Shown piece after piece: positions 32,423-34,001 of a DNA stretch of 34,001 bases (within the stretch, counting starts at the first letter, position 1; every line of letters starts with the position of its first letter). Below the pieces are notes generated by a model. It had not been told where the DNA came from and ran no database searches. It saw only the letters and a list, made by a program, of their open reading frames with translations. Position numbers and translations under genes: made by a program. The stretch spans positions 1 through 34,001 of the forward strand of contig JAOTXX010000044.1 in assembly GCA_029862185.1 (NCBI GenBank), in the 5' to 3' direction. This DNA comes from Myxococcales bacterium (lineage in GTDB: Bacteria > Myxococcota_A > Polyangia > Polyangiales > Houyiibacteriaceae).

Positions 32423-33820
32423 ATGGCTGCCACCATCCTCGTCGTCGACGATGAAAAGAACATCCGACGCACCCTTCGGATGGTGCTCGAAGGGTCCGGC
32501 TTCAACACGCTCGAGGCGTCATCGGCCGAGCAGTGCCTGGATATCGTCCAAACGGGAGAGGTCGATCTGGTGATCCTCGACGTTCGTCTCCCCGAGATGA
32601 GCGGCATCGAAGCGCTTCAAAAGATTCGCAGCGAACCGGAAACGCGAAAGCTGCCGGTCCTGATGGTGTCGGGCCACGCATCGCTCGCCGAGGCTGTGCA
32701 GGCGGTCCAGCTCGGCGCGACGGATTTCTTCGAGAAGCCACTCGACCGTGACCGTGTTTTGGTCACCGTGCGCAACGCGTTGAAGACCTGGCAACTACAG
32801 CGCGAGGTCGAGCAGCTCCGGGCCGACGTCGAGCATCGTTACGAGATGATCGGCGAGAGCGATTCAATTCGCGCGCTCTTCGCGCAGCTCGAGAAGGTGG
32901 CGCCGACGAACGGTCGCGTCCTGATCTCGGGAGAGAGCGGCACAGGCAAGGAGCTGATCGCTCGCGCCATCCATCGGCTGAGTCCGCGCGCGGACAAGCC
33001 GTTCATTAAAGTGAACTGTGCGGCGATTCCGGCTGAGCTCATCGAAAGCGAGCTCTTCGGCTACGAGCGTGGGGCGTTCACCGGTGCACAAGGCCGCAAG
33101 AAGGGCATGTTCGAGCTCGCCAACGGAGGCACCCTTTTCCTCGACGAGATTGGCGACATGAGCGCCAGCGCACAGGCCAAGGTGTTGCGCGCGCTCCAGA
33201 GCGGGGAGATCTCGCGCGTCGGCGGCGAAGTGTCGATTGCGGTCGACGTGCGCGTCCTGGCCGCGACCAACAAAGACCTCGAGCTAGAGGTCCGCGACGG
33301 CCGCTTTCGCGAAGACCTCTTCTTTCGCCTCAATGTCGTCCCGATCGTCAGCCCCCCGCTGCGGGACCGGAGTACGGACATTCCTCTCTTGGCGAAAGGC
33401 TTTCTTCGCGAATTCTCGATCGAAAATGGGCTTCGAGAGAAGCCGATCGACGAGGGTGTGCTCGAGGCCTTGAGCGAGCGCTCCTGGCCCGGGAACGTTC
33501 GAGAGCTTCGTAACGTCGTAGAGCGGATGGCGATTCTGAGCGGCGACCGGATCACCCTCGACGATCTGCCGGAGGAAGGGGTCCTAAGCGACGCCCGGCG
33601 CACCTCGTCACCCCCGTCGGACATGCCCGCCACGCTCGACGAGAGTGGCGAACGCCTGACCTTAAGGGAGTATCGAGGCCGCGCGGAGAAGGACTACATT
33701 CTGCAAACGCTCGATCAGGTGGGCTGGAACATTTCGCGCGCAGCGACAATTTTGGGAGTCGAGCGCACCAACCTTCACAAGAAAATGCGGAGCTATGGTA
33801 TCCGTCGAGAAGAGGAATGA
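32423..33820 (+). CDS. Sigma-54-dependent response regulator (NtrC family)
   Basis: The 465-residue activator has all three NtrC modules. The receiver (1-120) has the acid pocket D9/D10, phospho-acceptor D53 (VILDVRLPEMSG), S83 and K105 (FFEKPLD). The AAA+ domain (about 140-370) has Walker A GESGTGKE (170-177), the sigma-54 contact loop GAFTGA (217-222), Walker B GGTLFLDE and the arginine-finger region FREDLFFRLNVVP. The Fis-type helix-turn-helix is at about 425-465 (SRAATILGVERTNLHKKM). It should activate sigma-54 promoters on phosphorylation by a sensor kinase, which is not in the window. The ATG at 32423 starts MAATILVVDDEKN. Its stop overlaps the next start (ATGA). Confidence 0.95.
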   Translation: MAATILVVDDEKNIRRTLRMVLEGSGFNTLEASSAEQCLDIVQTGEVDLVILDVRLPEMSGIEALQKIRSEPETRKLPVLMVSGHASLAEAVQAVQLGATDFFEKPLDRDRVLVTVRNALKTWQLQREVEQLRADVEHRYEMIGESDSIRALFAQLEKVAPTNGRVLISGESGTGKELIARAIHRLSPRADKPFIKVNCAAIPAELIESELFGYERGAFTGAQGRKKGMFELANGGTLFLDEIGDMSASAQAKVLRALQSGEISRVGGEVSIAVDVRVLAATNKDLELEVRDGRFREDLFFRLNVVPIVSPPLRDRSTDIPLLAKGFLREFSIENGLREKPIDEGVLEALSERSWPGNVRELRNVVERMAILSGDRITLDDLPEEGVLSDARRTSSPPSDMPATLDESGERLTLREYRGRAEKDYILQTLDQVGWNISRAATILGVERTNLHKKMRSYGIRREEE

Positions 33821-34001
33821 TCCGACGGACGATTAGGCTGATTTGGACGGGGGCTGTTCTGGCGTTTCTGGCCTACGTGCTTTTCTTCGTCAGGCTCGGG
33901 GAGCGCACGCCCTTCCAGCACCTCATGCGAGTGGCCGGCACCGAAGAAGCCCAGGAGCTTGGTCGCGAGGTCGGCGTGGCGACCGAGCGCATCACGAAAA
34001 A
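33817..34001 (+). CDS. Small single-pass membrane protein (partial, runs off the window)
   Basis: The reading frame starts at an ATG that overlaps the regulator's stop (ATGA, 33817-33820) and stays open to the end of the window, giving 61 residues. The N-terminus MIRRTIRLIWTGAVLAFLAY is positive-inside followed by one hydrophobic segment (about 8-27); the rest (TPFQHLMRVAGTEEAQELG, then REVGVATERITK) is a charged helix. It is probably an inner-membrane protein with a periplasmic helix, cotranscribed with the NtrC-type regulator. No family is recognised and the 3' end is missing. Confidence 0.7.
   Translation, partial: MIRRTIRLIWTGAVLAFLAYVLFFVRLGERTPFQHLMRVAGTEEAQELGREVGVATERITK

Noticed and set aside
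1-34001. Prophage, insertion sequence, defence island, tRNA or rRNA genes
   Set aside because: No integrase, transposase, restriction, toxin-antitoxin, tRNA cloverleaf or rRNA sequence was recognised; gene style is uniform across the window.

Overview
The window is GC-rich, densely coded chromosomal DNA from a Gram-negative bacterium, most likely a member of the Myxococcota (former Deltaproteobacteria). The main reason is a six-gene operon at 21385-31381. Its order (very large periplasmic TPR protein, TPR lipoprotein, tiny secreted protein, single-pass protein with an AgmX/PglI-type TonB-like C-terminus) resembles the GltD-E-F-G block of the Myxococcus gliding/focal-adhesion apparatus. The abundance of TPR/HEAT proteins, an NtrC-type regulator and a PP2C phosphatase fit this. 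The genus cannot be fixed from the sequence. I saw no phage, transposon, CRISPR, tRNA or rRNA. No gene-free gap exceeds 300 bases.

Layout. 1-1855 (minus): the rpsP-khpA-rimM-trmD translation operon. 1986-3500: a tetraheme lipoprotein with a degenerate 5'-nucleotidase-like front half. 3534-4980: a cobalamin-binding mutase subunit and a divergent D-glycerate-3-kinase-like enzyme. 4977-6233: an ArsS-type radical SAM gene followed by the broken 5' remnant of a transglutaminase-like gene. 6318-9291: two overlapping lineage-type genes, a HEAT/TPR protein and an unrecognised 406-residue protein. 9509-10603: queD and a queC-like gene with an altered PP-loop. 10637-12604: a small secreted protein, family-4 uracil-DNA glycosylase and a PP2C phosphatase.

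12597-21286 is an exopolysaccharide region. A sugar-nucleotide transferase lies divergent from four translationally coupled genes on the plus strand: UDP-glucuronate 4-epimerase-like, WbpM/CapD-type dehydratase, GalE-like epimerase and UDP-HexNAc dehydrogenase. Facing them is a minus-strand export block: a periplasmic Cys-containing protein, an outer-membrane beta-barrel and a Wza-like lipoprotein. The export block has a near-perfect sigma-70 promoter. Together these would supply acidic and deoxy amino sugar nucleotides and carry the polymer out; no glycosyltransferase lies in the window.

21385-31381 is the Glt-like operon, with stop/start overlaps at every junction and a promoter at 31443-31472. 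It probably builds an envelope-spanning complex whose inner-membrane motor (AglRQS-type) is not in the window. 31567-34001 holds a STAS-like protein divergent from an NtrC-family response regulator and the start of a small membrane protein.

The strongest unexplained signal is a degenerate hexamer satellite (RGYGYC, varying almost only by transitions). It occurs in four separate gene-end or intergenic positions in the first 11 kb and nowhere obvious in the remaining 23 kb.
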